A stretch of 64,000 nucleotides of DNA from the NCBI GenBank assembly GCA_046295975.1, contig JBKBMG010000004.1, positions 85,987 to 149,986 on the forward strand. The letters are read 5' to 3'. Below, piece by piece: positions 42,235-51,200 of this stretch (positions within the stretch are counted from its first letter, which is position 1; every line of letters starts with the position of its first letter). Under the pieces are notes generated by a model. That model ran no database searches, was not told the origin of the DNA, and worked only from the letters and a program-made list of their open reading frames with translations. Made by a program: the position numbers and the translations under genes. Origin of the DNA: UBA2357 sp046295975. Lineage in GTDB: Bacteria; Pseudomonadota; Gammaproteobacteria; Burkholderiales; Rhodocyclaceae.

Positions 42235-43659
42235 TTAGTTGTTGCCTGAAGTTATCTTGGACAGATTCGTCAGTTGCTGCTGCAAGTAGTTGCTCGTCTG
42301 CTGCATGCTGCCGAGCATGCTGTCGAGCGCGGTGAATTGTGCGCGATATCGTTTTTCGATCATCTCAAGGCGTATGCCAAGGCTCTCGCGCTGCGCGTCC
42401 AGTGACTTGATCGAACGATTGATGCCGTCGGAGCGGGAATCAAGTATCCCGCCGGTGCCGAGTATGCCGTCGAGCACGCCGGAGAGCGTATGGGCGAGCC
42501 CGCTCTTGCCGTCGTCCCCTGTGAACAAACCGGCGACGTTCTTTTCTGGATCGTTGAGCGCCGTATCAAGCTTGCTGGCGTTGATGCTTAATGAGCCGTC
42601 ACGATTGAAGGAAATGCCGATCTCGGACAGGCTCTGAACGCCGTCGGGGTTGGAGAACACACCGCCTATGGTGTTACGCAACTGAGACTGGATGCTACGC
42701 AGCGACGAGTCGCCATTCAGCGCACCCGCCTGCTTGGTTTCCTCGTTGTAGTTGCCGAGTTGCCTGGCCGCGGTATTGAACTCGTTGTAGGCCTTGACGA
42801 GATTCTCGATGGCCGTCTTGACCGCGGTCCGGTCGTTGGCAACGGTCAACGTCGTTTTCTTGTCCGGATCCCCCTTTAAAAGGTTGATGGTGACGCCTTC
42901 GATGACATCCGATATGGCGTTACCGCTTCGGGTCAGCGTGACACCGTCGACTCGGATACGGGCATCCTGGGCGGTTTCGATCTCGGTCAGCGAGTTGGTT
43001 GCGCCGGTCGAACCATCGTAACTGAAGCCGGACAGGCCATCGGTTCCCACGATCTGGAAAGCAGCGTTCTTGCCTTCGCTGTTGCCGGCGATGATCAATT
43101 GATCCGTAGTACCGTTGTTGATGACCTGGGCACGAACCCCGATGTTCGCGCCGTTGATCGCATCGCGGAGGTCCTGCAGGGACGTCTTGCCTGGTTCGAG
43201 CGTGACGGACGCACTGGAGGTCTGGGTGAAGGAGGTGACTGGATTGCCGGGATCGCTATCGTCAACGTCGTAGCGACCGAAATTGAAAGTGAGGGTCCCC
43301 GACGATACCGAGGGCGTGGTCGTTTCGCTTGTGAGTACGCGCTGGCCTTGAGCGATCTGCATCACTTCAAGCGAATAATTACCCTTTGCCGCACCTGTGG
43401 TGGCCGTCGCCAGCGCGAGCGTGCTGTCACCCACTGACGCACGCATCCCCTGAAACGACGAGGGCGTCTTGAGACTGCTCAGCGCCGATTGCAGAGGACT
43501 AAGGGCGGACTTCAACTGCCCGATACCGGACAGGCGGGCCTGAAAGCTCGCCTCGCGGGCATTGAGCAGGGTGAGCGGACGGGCTTCAAGCGTCATCAAC
43601 TGGTTGACGATGCCACTGATGTCCAGACCCGATCCAACTCCATTCGCGGTGATGGCCAT
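42235..43659 (-). CDS. fliD: Flagellar filament cap protein FliD
   Basis: A 474-aa filament cap protein (HAP2). The N-terminal FliD domain starts GVGSGLDISGIVNQLMTLEARPL. The C-terminal domain contains VKAYNEFNTAARQLGNYNEE and ends with the long helical region MIEKRYRAQFTALDSMLGSMQQTSNYLQQQL that forms the cap's leg. It assembles at the filament tip and guides flagellin folding. It lies between flaG and fliS. Confidence 0.96.
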   Translation of the reverse strand: MAITANGVGSGLDISGIVNQLMTLEARPLTLLNAREASFQARLSGIGQLKSALSPLQSALSSLKTPSSFQGMRASVGDSTLALATATTGAAKGNYSLEVMQIAQGQRVLTSETTTPSVSSGTLTFNFGRYDVDDSDPGNPVTSFTQTSSASVTLEPGKTSLQDLRDAINGANIGVRAQVINNGTTDQLIIAGNSEGKNAAFQIVGTDGLSGFSYDGSTGATNSLTEIETAQDARIRVDGVTLTRSGNAISDVIEGVTINLLKGDPDKKTTLTVANDRTAVKTAIENLVKAYNEFNTAARQLGNYNEETKQAGALNGDSSLRSIQSQLRNTIGGVFSNPDGVQSLSEIGISFNRDGSLSINASKLDTALNDPEKNVAGLFTGDDGKSGLAHTLSGVLDGILGTGGILDSRSDGINRSIKSLDAQRESLGIRLEMIEKRYRAQFTALDSMLGSMQQTSNYLQQQLTNLSKITSGNN

Positions 43660-43679
43660 GTGCTACTCCTCAGCGAAAA

Positions 43680-44087
43680 TCAAGCTTCCTGGCGTACCAG
43701 CAGACCCTGAAGCCTGTCCAACGCCTTGGAAATTCTTACCATCTCTTCGGACGGAATCTGTTTGATGACTTCGTCCGTCTCACGATCGACGATCTTGACG
43801 ATGGTACGGCCGGTATCTTCATCGATCGAAAACTGGAGGTCGCGCGTAAAAGCGCCGATTGCGGTTTGAACCTCGTCCATGGCCCGGCGCAGGTCTTCCA
43901 GTTCGGGTTGCTCGACCGGAGCGACGCGTTCGGTGGACCTGGGTGCGGCGTCCGCGTTCTGGGATGCCGACACACGCAGCGGACCTGCTTCGCCAACGGG
44001 GGGAGCCTGCCGGTTCGAGTTCTGTTGGGCGGACGGTTGCGGCATCGCAACCGGGGGTGTGGGTGGTGCGACGGATGAGATCCCCAT
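43680..44087 (-). CDS. flaG: FlaG-family protein
   Basis: A 135-aa protein with a disordered Pro/Gln-rich first half and a conserved C-terminal FlaG domain including TRDLQFSIDEDTGRTIVKIVDRETDEVIKQIPSEEMVRI. FlaG affects filament length in polar-flagellated bacteria. AAAGGAG lies a few bases upstream of the start. It lies between the flagellin terminator and fliD and opens the fliD-fliS-fliT unit. Confidence 0.93.
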   Translation of the reverse strand: MGISSVAPPTPPVAMPQPSAQQNSNRQAPPVGEAGPLRVSASQNADAAPRSTERVAPVEQPELEDLRRAMDEVQTAIGAFTRDLQFSIDEDTGRTIVKIVDRETDEVIKQIPSEEMVRISKALDRLQGLLVRQEA

Positions 44088-44109
44088 TTTCTCGCTCCTT
44101 TAGGCGAAA

Positions 44110-44141
44110 GCGGCGCGGCGACCACGTGGCCGGCGCGCCGC
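44110..44141 (-). terminator. Flagellin (fliC1) terminator hairpin
   Basis: Arms GCGGCGCG (44,110-44,117) and CGCGCCGC (44,134-44,141) pair perfectly, and the loop contains a further CCACGTGG palindrome that extends the stem. On the minus strand it follows the first flagellin stop by 18 nt and is followed by TTTCGCC. It separates fliC1 from flaG. Confidence 0.65.
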
Positions 44142-44159
44142 AACTTGCATATTACCTGA

Positions 44160-45797
44160 TTAGCGGAGCAGACTCAGCACGTTGTTGGGCAGGGAGTTCG
44201 CTTGGGACAGCATTGCGACGCCTGCCTGCTGCAGGATCTGGGCGCGCGTCAGGTTGGCGGTTTCGGCGGCGAAGTCCGCATCGCGAATCCGCGAACGCGA
44301 GGCCGAAAGGTTTTCCGACGTTGCCTGCAGGTTGCTGATCGTGGTCTCGAAGCGGTTCTGCAGTGCGCCGTAGCGGGCTCGCTGCGCATTGACCGCGGCG
44401 AGTGCCGAGTCGACCAGGGCCAGGGTGCGGTTGGCGGCATCGACCGTACTGACGTCCAGGTTCTCGACGGTCTGGAGCTGTCCGCCAACCGTTCCGGCCG
44501 TCGTGAGGATTTCCGTGGTGGCGGCGGTCAGCGTGAAGGAGCGATCCGAGTCCAGAACGACTTGTCCGGTCACCCACACCCCGTTTGCGGCGGCCCACGC
44601 ATTGGTGTTGCCCGCGGCAGTGATGGTGGCGTTTGTACCCGACGCTGTGCTGTCGTCTCCGTCGAGAACAGTCACGTCCTCAAGAATGATGTCGTTGCCG
44701 GTGGCGGAATCGTTCATGATCCGCAGATCCTTGCCCGCCTCGTTGGTCAGTTGGATGCCATACTGGCCATTGTCGGTTTCAACGATCTTGGCGGTGAAAC
44801 CTGTCTTACCGGACACGTCGTTGAATGCCTGGACAGCCGCGTTGAGCTGTGCCGCCTGATTGACGGCGGAGCCCGACGCCGTGCCGCCTACAGTGAAGGC
44901 CACCGTCGTGTAGGCGTCCGGCGCGACGCCGTCCTCGGTTTCCGTTGCCAGCAAGAAGACGTAGCTCGTATCCTGTTCGAAGCCGGCCGCTCCAGCGTTG
45001 GCATCGTCGGCACCGAGCACGAAGGACGTGATTGCGCTCGCGCGGACGCCTGTTTGAGCCTGATTGATCTTGGCGGCGATCTGTTCGGCGCTGCTGCCCG
45101 ACTCGTAGGTGATGTCTTTCGCACCCAGGCTGCTGGTGATCGTAATCGTGTCGCCGGCTGTAATGATCGAGTTGTCGCCATCGGCGCCGAAAGTGGTCAG
45201 GTTGGAATCCGCCGTGCTCCCGACGACAAGGTCACCAACGCCGTTCGGTGTGTTCGAAGAAGTCGCCAGACCGCCGATACGATAGTTGCCGTAGGCGTTG
45301 ATCTGGAAGTTACCCGAAGTGGCGGTGATGGTCTGGTTGGCATTCGCGCCGACCTGGAACTGAGCCGACGTGAAGGAGCCGTCGAGCAGCTTCTGGCCGT
45401 TGAACTCGGTGTTGGTCGCGATGCGCTGCAGTTCCTGGGTGAGCTGCTGCACTTCGGCGTTCAACGCAGAGCGGTCACCGGCGGAGTTCGTGGCGTTGGC
45501 CGATTGCACGGCCAGTTCGCGGATTCGCTGAAGGATGTCGCCTGACGACTGCATGGCAGCTTCAGCCGTTTGGGAGAGCGAGATGCCGTCATTGGCGTTA
45601 CGACGCGCCTGGTCCAGGCCGCGGATCTGGGCGGTGAAACGTTCGGAGATCGCCAGGCCGGCCGCATCATCCTTTGCGCTGTTGATGCGCAAGCCGGAGG
45701 ACAGGCGCTGGAGCGAGGCTTGGAGCGAGTTCGCCGAATTGTTGAGGTTGCGTTGCGCGTTGAGGGATGCGACGTTGGTGTTGATGACTTGTGCCAT
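44160..45797 (-). CDS. fliC: Flagellin 1
   Basis: A 545-aa flagellin. The conserved D0/D1 N-terminus (MAQVINTNVASLNAQRNL ... LQRLSSGLRINSAKDDAAGLAI) and C-terminus (RIRDADFAAETANLTRAQIL ... NVLSLLR) flank a variable Thr/Ser/Ala-rich middle of about 260 residues that forms the exposed D2/D3 surface and could carry glycans. It is a tandem paralogue of the next gene upstream, of identical length. A sigma-28-like promoter lies 88 nt before the start, indicating late, FliA-dependent expression. Confidence 0.96.
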   Translation of the reverse strand: MAQVINTNVASLNAQRNLNNSANSLQASLQRLSSGLRINSAKDDAAGLAISERFTAQIRGLDQARRNANDGISLSQTAEAAMQSSGDILQRIRELAVQSANATNSAGDRSALNAEVQQLTQELQRIATNTEFNGQKLLDGSFTSAQFQVGANANQTITATSGNFQINAYGNYRIGGLATSSNTPNGVGDLVVGSTADSNLTTFGADGDNSIITAGDTITITSSLGAKDITYESGSSAEQIAAKINQAQTGVRASAITSFVLGADDANAGAAGFEQDTSYVFLLATETEDGVAPDAYTTVAFTVGGTASGSAVNQAAQLNAAVQAFNDVSGKTGFTAKIVETDNGQYGIQLTNEAGKDLRIMNDSATGNDIILEDVTVLDGDDSTASGTNATITAAGNTNAWAAANGVWVTGQVVLDSDRSFTLTAATTEILTTAGTVGGQLQTVENLDVSTVDAANRTLALVDSALAAVNAQRARYGALQNRFETTISNLQATSENLSASRSRIRDADFAAETANLTRAQILQQAGVAMLSQANSLPNNVLSLLR

Positions 45798-45884
45798 GAT
45801 GATCTCCAGGAATCGGCCGGTTGTTCAGGTGCCAGAACGACCTTTCGGGGGCTGGCAGAGCGTGCTTGTCCGCTCTTGTATCCA

Positions 45885-45911
45885 TTAACGTCCCGGAACC
45901 GGAAAACTTTA
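45885..45911 (-). promoter_or_regulatory. Sigma-28-like promoter of flagellin 1
   Basis: Read on the minus strand: TAAA (45,911-45,908), 15-nt spacer, GACGTTAA (45,892-45,885). The consensus is TAAA-N15-GCCGATAA, so the -35 is perfect and the -10 matches 6 of 8. It lies 88 nt upstream of the flagellin 1 start. Confidence 0.7.
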
Positions 45912-46041
45912 GGTTTTTCCGGAGGAGCTTCCGATCATCTGTTGGCAAGGTGTGACGAATTCCGCACGGATGTGCTGGGCTGCCCATTTGACCAACGATG
46001 GGTCGCCGTTCCGTCCCGCCCGGCGGCAAGAATGGAACAAC

Positions 46042-46074
46042 GGGTGACCAACTCGTCGAGGAGGGTGGTCACCC
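46042..46074 (-). terminator. Hairpin downstream of flagellin 2
   Basis: Perfect arms GGGTGACCA (46,042-46,050) and TGGTCACCC (46,066-46,074) with a 15-nt loop, 26 nt after the flagellin 2 stop on the minus strand. Followed by GTTGTTCC rather than a clean T tract. Confidence 0.55.
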
Positions 46075-46099
46075 GATGTCGGCAACTTCTACGTGGACT

Positions 46100-47737
46100 T
46101 TAGCCTTGCAGCAATTGCAGCACACGCTGGGGCAACTGGTTGGCCTGGGCGAGCATTGCCGTGCCGGCCTGCTGGAGGATCTGTGCACGAGTCAGGTTGG
46201 CCGTTTCGGCTGCGAAGTCAGCATCCCGTATCCGGGAGCGTGAGGCGGACAGGTTTTCCGACGTGCTCTGCAGGTTCATGATTGCGTTTTCGAAGCGCGA
46301 CTGCAGTGCGCCGTAGCGGGCGCGCTGGTTGTTGATTGCGGCCAAGGCGGAGTCGACGATGGCAAGCGTGCGGTTTGCGGCTTCCACAGTGCTGATGTCC
46401 ATGTCCTTGGCCGTTTGGAGCTGTCCGCCACTGGTGCCCGCGACGAGGAGAATGTCGTCGTTGGCCGAGGTCAGCGCGAAGGAGCGGTCGGAATCGAGTA
46501 TGACCTGACCGGTGATCCAGACCGAGTCGGCGTTGGTCCACGCGGTGGAGACGCCGTTGGCAGCGAGCGGACCGCCGCCGAGCACCGCGTTGGTGTTGGT
46601 TGGGTCACCGTCGAGCACGCTCAGGTCTTCCAGGGTGAGATCGTTCCCGGCCTCCGATCCATTGATGATCCGCAGATCCTTGCCGCTTTCACTGGTCAAT
46701 TGAATGCCGAAGTAGCCATTGTCGGTTTCGACGATCTTGGCGACAAATCCGGTCCGGCCCGATACATCATTGAATGCCTGAACTGCGGCACTGAGTTGAT
46801 TGGCGTTGGAGACGGCCGAGCCCGAGGCGCTGCCTCCGATCGAGAACGCGACGGTGGTGTATGCCGCCGGATCGCCGGTGGGACTGGTATCGGTGGCGAG
46901 CAGGAAGGTGTAACTCGTGGTCTGTTGGAATCCTGCCGCGTTGCTGCCGGCTTCATCCGCGCCGAGAACGAAGGACGTCAGGGCGGACGCACGCACTCCG
47001 GTTTCGGCCTGGTTGATCTTTGCCGCAATGGACTCGGCGCTCGAACCGGCCGCATAGGTGATGTCCTTGCTGCCGAGACTGCTGGAGAGCGTGATGGTGT
47101 CTCCAGCGATGCGGGAGATGACAGCGTTTGCCGTGGTCAGTTGGGCAGCGGGAACGCTCCCGACGACAAGGTCGCCGATGCCCGTGGGGGTATTGGCGGT
47201 TGTCGCCAAGCCACCGATCCGGAAGTTCCCGTAGGCGTCCGTCTGGAAGTTGCCGGACGTTGCCGTGATCGTCTGGAAGGCATTGGCGCCGACCTGGAAT
47301 TGCGCCGATGTGAATGACCCGTCAAGCAGCTTCTGACCATTGAACTCGGTGTTGGTGGCGATGCGTTGCAACTCCTGGGTGAGTTGCTGCACTTCGGCGT
47401 TCAAGGCCGCGCGGTCCCCAGCCGAGTTGGTGGCGTTGGCCGACTGAATCGCGAGTTCGCGGATGCGCTGCAGAATGTCGCCCGACGATTGCAAGGCAGC
47501 TTCACTGGTTTGCGCGAGGGAGATGCCGTCGTTGGCGTTCCGGCGGGCTTGATCAAGCCCGCGGATCTGCGCGGTGAACCGTTCGGAGATGGCCAGGCCG
47601 GCGGCGTCGTCCTTCGCGCTGTTGATGCGAAGTCCGGACGACAGTCGTTGCAGCGAGGTGGCCAACGAGCCTGAAGAAACGTTCAGATTGCGTTGCGCGT
47701 TCAGAGAGGCAACGTTTGTGTTGATGATTTGTGCCAT
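46100..47737 (-). CDS. Flagellin 2
   Basis: A 545-aa flagellin paralogous to flagellin 1, with near-identical D0/D1 ends (MAQIINTNVASLNAQRNLNVSSGSL; ending LPQRVLQLLQG) and a more diverged, Ser/Thr/Ala-rich central region. Both copies are intact and the same length. Its upstream region lacks a good sigma-28 promoter but has a sigma-54-like -24/-12 element at 47,831-47,846. It may therefore be expressed earlier or under different control, as in bacteria with one sigma-54 flagellin and further sigma-28 flagellins. Confidence 0.95.
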   Translation of the reverse strand: MAQIINTNVASLNAQRNLNVSSGSLATSLQRLSSGLRINSAKDDAAGLAISERFTAQIRGLDQARRNANDGISLAQTSEAALQSSGDILQRIRELAIQSANATNSAGDRAALNAEVQQLTQELQRIATNTEFNGQKLLDGSFTSAQFQVGANAFQTITATSGNFQTDAYGNFRIGGLATTANTPTGIGDLVVGSVPAAQLTTANAVISRIAGDTITLSSSLGSKDITYAAGSSAESIAAKINQAETGVRASALTSFVLGADEAGSNAAGFQQTTSYTFLLATDTSPTGDPAAYTTVAFSIGGSASGSAVSNANQLSAAVQAFNDVSGRTGFVAKIVETDNGYFGIQLTSESGKDLRIINGSEAGNDLTLEDLSVLDGDPTNTNAVLGGGPLAANGVSTAWTNADSVWITGQVILDSDRSFALTSANDDILLVAGTSGGQLQTAKDMDISTVEAANRTLAIVDSALAAINNQRARYGALQSRFENAIMNLQSTSENLSASRSRIRDADFAAETANLTRAQILQQAGTAMLAQANQLPQRVLQLLQG

Positions 47738-48270
47738 GTTTGCATCTCCTTGGTTCGAGATCGGAGGTTGCCCGGATCGGCTGGACGGGGTCCGGCTGAC
47801 TGCCGACCTCCGAGCCTTCGAGCTCCATTAAGCGAGATGCGTGCCAGGCATGAAAAACTATAATAAACAATTTGTTATGAGTTTTCTCGGTGTCGTTGGA
47901 GGCATTTTTTGCCGGCACCGGCAACGAAGTGCGCTTCTGCCGGCCGACAGCGGCAATGATTGACCGGTGTTTCAAAGTTGCCGGCCCGTTTGCATGTGCC
48001 CGGCGCGATGGGCGCGAAGGCGCAGCGGGGCGCGCCGCATTCACGCCTTCAAGGTGTCTTCGGTGAGGTGACGTCCTGGGTGCCGTGCCCGCTCGCCCAG
48101 CGTGTCAGTGCCTTCCGGCCGGGGCCAGGCTAAGCCCGGTCAAAGGCTTTGCCGAAAGCACTCTTCTACGGGCTCGGGCGAACGGAGCGGCCTTTTCCGT
48201 TGGCGGTTCCGTCGTGGGTTTGATTGTTTGGGTGTGGCGTATGGGCGCCGTCGCCGCATACTGCCGCGCG
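47738..48270. other. 533-bp region between flagellin 2 and the glycosyltransferase gene
   Basis: No convincing gene on either strand. It contains the flagellin 2 leader, the sigma-54-like element at 47,831-47,846, and an AT-rich stretch (about 47,855-47,885) with the dyad AACAA-T-TTGTT, a possible activator or IHF-type site. The part from 47,960 to 48,270 is GC-rich and shows no assigned feature. Confidence 0.5.
47831..47846 (-). promoter_or_regulatory. Sigma-54-like promoter of flagellin 2
   Basis: On the minus strand TGGCACGCATCTCGCT: perfect -24 TGGCACG, -12 TCGCT (consensus TTGCW), with the GG and GC dinucleotides exactly 10 nt apart. Located about 94 nt upstream of the flagellin 2 start. 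Confidence 0.65.
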
Positions 48271-51200
48271 TCATCCCCAGGCGGAGCGCCAGCGTTCGAT
48301 GGTTGTTCCGGAGTGCCAGTCGGCCACGACGGCGGCCCGAAGCGCCGCGCCGTCGCGCTTCATGGCGTCAGGCTCGCCGATGCGTTCGCGTATTGCTCGA
48401 ATCCATTCGGTCGCATGATTGCGCACGCGGGTAACGGGTAGGCCACAGCGGTAGGCAAGGCTGTCGCTTGCGACCACGGGGATGCCGAGGATGCCGTACT
48501 CCAGCAGTCGCAGGTTGCTCTTGCACTCGTTGAAGCGGTTTTGCTCAAGGGGCGCGATGGCCAGATCGAGATCGAGTTCGGCCAGCTTCAACGGGTAGTC
48601 GCGCATCGGGACCCCCCGATGGAACTCGGTCAGATACGGGCGGAGGGTGTCGAGGGTCATGCCCAGGAACACCCAGTCGACTTCGTCGGCAAGGGTTCGC
48701 ACGACATCCTCGATGATTTTCAGATCGGGCGCATGGCTGATGCCGCCGGCCCATCCGACGCGCAAGCGTGCGTCGCGGCGCTGGCGCGGCGCAGCCTCGG
48801 CGAGCGCTGCTTGCCAGACTGCCAGGTCGACCGTGTTCGGGATGCAACGAACATCGCCGTGATATTTGCGCAGTTCGTCCGCGAGTGGTTCGGTCGACGC
48901 CGTGATGGTGTCGCTCAACGAGCATGCGGCGCGCATTCGTCGCTCGATGTCCGGCCAGACGTCGCGGGAATGGAAACTGTTCTTGGGCACTGCGGTAAGC
49001 AGGTCGTCGAAATCCATGACGATGCGCAGATCCAGGACGGCGCGGATTTGCGCGAGCGTTTCGAGCTGTGCGTCATCCACCTGGCGCTGGGTGTGAAGGG
49101 TGTCGATGCCCAGCTTCTCGATCAGAATGGGCAGCGGGTAACCTCCTGCCTGTCGCGCACGGATCACGCCCGCCTCGTGCGCGATCCGTGCCGGCATGGC
49201 GACACGGTACTCACCGGAACCGCTGTCGTCCGCGGGCAAGGCGAGCACGTTGGGAACGGCCTGCCAATGGACAACATCACGCGCGAGAACGGGATCGGCT
49301 TGGGCGTCGAGTTGCCGCGATACGAGCGAACGATTCGGGTTCACGTGCGGATCATTCGCCAACGACTTGTGCCACCGGGTCAAGAGCGTCTGGCGGGCAC
49401 CTTCGAAACCGGCCTGCAGGGTGCTTGCACGCGCACCGTCCTGCGCGGCCTGGCGCAGCGATAGTCCGGCTTCGTGCATGAGGGTGGCGCGTGGTGTCCA
49501 GAGTGTCCTTTTGCCCAGCGAAGCAAGTCGCAGGCACAGGTCCACATCGGCGAAGCCGACGGCAAGCGCTTCGTCCATGCCCGATACCTGCTCGAAATCC
49601 GAGCGCCGGACGAGCATGCAAGCGCCGCTCACCGCCGATACCTGGCGGACGTAGGACAGGCATCCGCCCGGTCCAGGGGCGTCAAGCGCATGTCCCTGGA
49701 ACGGAAAGTCGGCCATGCCCGACATGCCGAGCGCGATACCTGCGTGTTGAAGCCGCCCGTCGGGGAACACGAGTCTGGCTCCGACCACGGCGACGCCGGG
49801 ATCGCAGGTTTCGTCCACCAAGGCGTCCAGCCACTCCGGGTGCAGCGCTGCGGTGTCGTCGTTGAGGAAGAGCAGGAGCTCGCCGCGTGCGACCTGGGCA
49901 CCGGCATTGTTGAGCTGTGCGTAATTGAAGGGAGCCTCGATACGGGTCACCCTGATCCGGCGGGGATCGATAGCGGACAGTCCGGAAAGGAATGCACATG
50001 CAGTGTCGTCATCGTTGTCATGATCGACCACGATGACTTCGAACGAGGGATAGGCCGTGTTTGCGAAGATCGAATCGATGCAGCGCTGCAGGACCTGCGG
50101 CTGATTGTGCGTCGGCACGATGATGCTCACCAGGGGCGAGCTTGAGCGCCGCTGCACGACATGCAGCGAGCCTGCGGCGTCTGCGGGGACGACGTCGGCG
50201 TCGGTCGCGCATCGTTGCAGATGCTTGAGAACGGCTTGTGTCAGCGCTGGCAGTGCCTGCTCGGCGTCGAGTCGGAGGTCAGGATGTGTGTCGGTATTGC
50301 GCCAGATCACAACCTCCGGGTGGTGGAGCAGGGCATGCTCACCGGCGCGCTCGACGAGCCGCAGCAGATAATCGGATTCCATTGCGCCGAACATTGCCGG
50401 ATCAAGACCGCCCTGGCTGACCAAGGCGTCTGCGCGCGTTGCCAGCAGCCCACAGGCCATTCTTCGATGTCTCAGTTCCCTTGAGTTAATCGGTGGGCAA
50501 AGCACGAGCTCGCTGCGCTCGGTCTGCCCAGGATGCTGAAGTTCATCAGCGACAAGCGCGCGGCCATTGTCTGAGCCGGCGATACGTGCCGCCACGCTCA
50601 ACAGGGCATGAGGCAGCAGTCGGTCACCTGGGCGCAGCAACACCAGCCATGTTTCGCCGATATCGGCAGCGAGTGCATTCAGCGCGGCGTATGGATCGAC
50701 CGAGTACTGCTGGCTTGTCTGAATGTCGTTGTGATCGAACCATTTCGCGACCGGTGCGGCATCGGTGGTGATCACGTGCAGCGAGAAGCGGCGATAGCTT
50801 TGCTCGGCGAGGGCAGTCAGCGTGTCGAGGAGTGCGGGCGAGATCGCTTGCTCGACAATCAGCACGACGGTGAAGCGCGGGCCACGGGACGCATCGAGAT
50901 ACTTGCGTGCCAGCGCAAGTGCCGGTGCGTCCCATTTGGGACGTACCCCTGGGGGAAGGTAATGAAGCGCGGCCGAACTGGTTCCCGCTGGAGAGATCGG
51001 GATATTGCCCTCCCCGGAGAACAGCCTGAGTGTGTCAGCGGTTGCTGCGAGGTAGGCGTGGCCGAAGTACCGATCCGGCTCGAGATGCGCCCCCTCGGCC
51101 CATTCGTTCCAGGCGTTGATGAAAACGAACTGCAGGTCCGGCGGGTTGTGTCGAAGCGTCGCCGAACTCGCCAGACGAAGCCAGTTGGCATAGGCCGAAG

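Larger units (their letters stand above)
45798..46099. other. Intergenic region between the two flagellin genes
   Basis: No gene. It holds the untranslated leader and sigma-28-like promoter of flagellin 1 (45,885-45,911) and the hairpin that probably ends the flagellin 2 transcript (46,042-46,074). Confidence 0.7.

Noticed and set aside
44202..45545. Plus-strand 447-residue frame opposite flagellin 1, and a similar one opposite flagellin 2
   Set aside because: Both are antisense to conserved flagellin ends, so their mutual similarity is explained by the flagellins; no ribosome sites.
44160..47737. Flagellin tandem copies as a mobile or phase-variation repeat
   Set aside because: Similarity is limited to conserved D0/D1 ends, and no invertase gene or inverted repeats flank the genes.
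48085..48441. Plus-strand frames downstream of the giant glycosyltransferase gene
   Set aside because: No ribosome site or recognisable protein features; partly antisense to the glycosyltransferase C-terminus.
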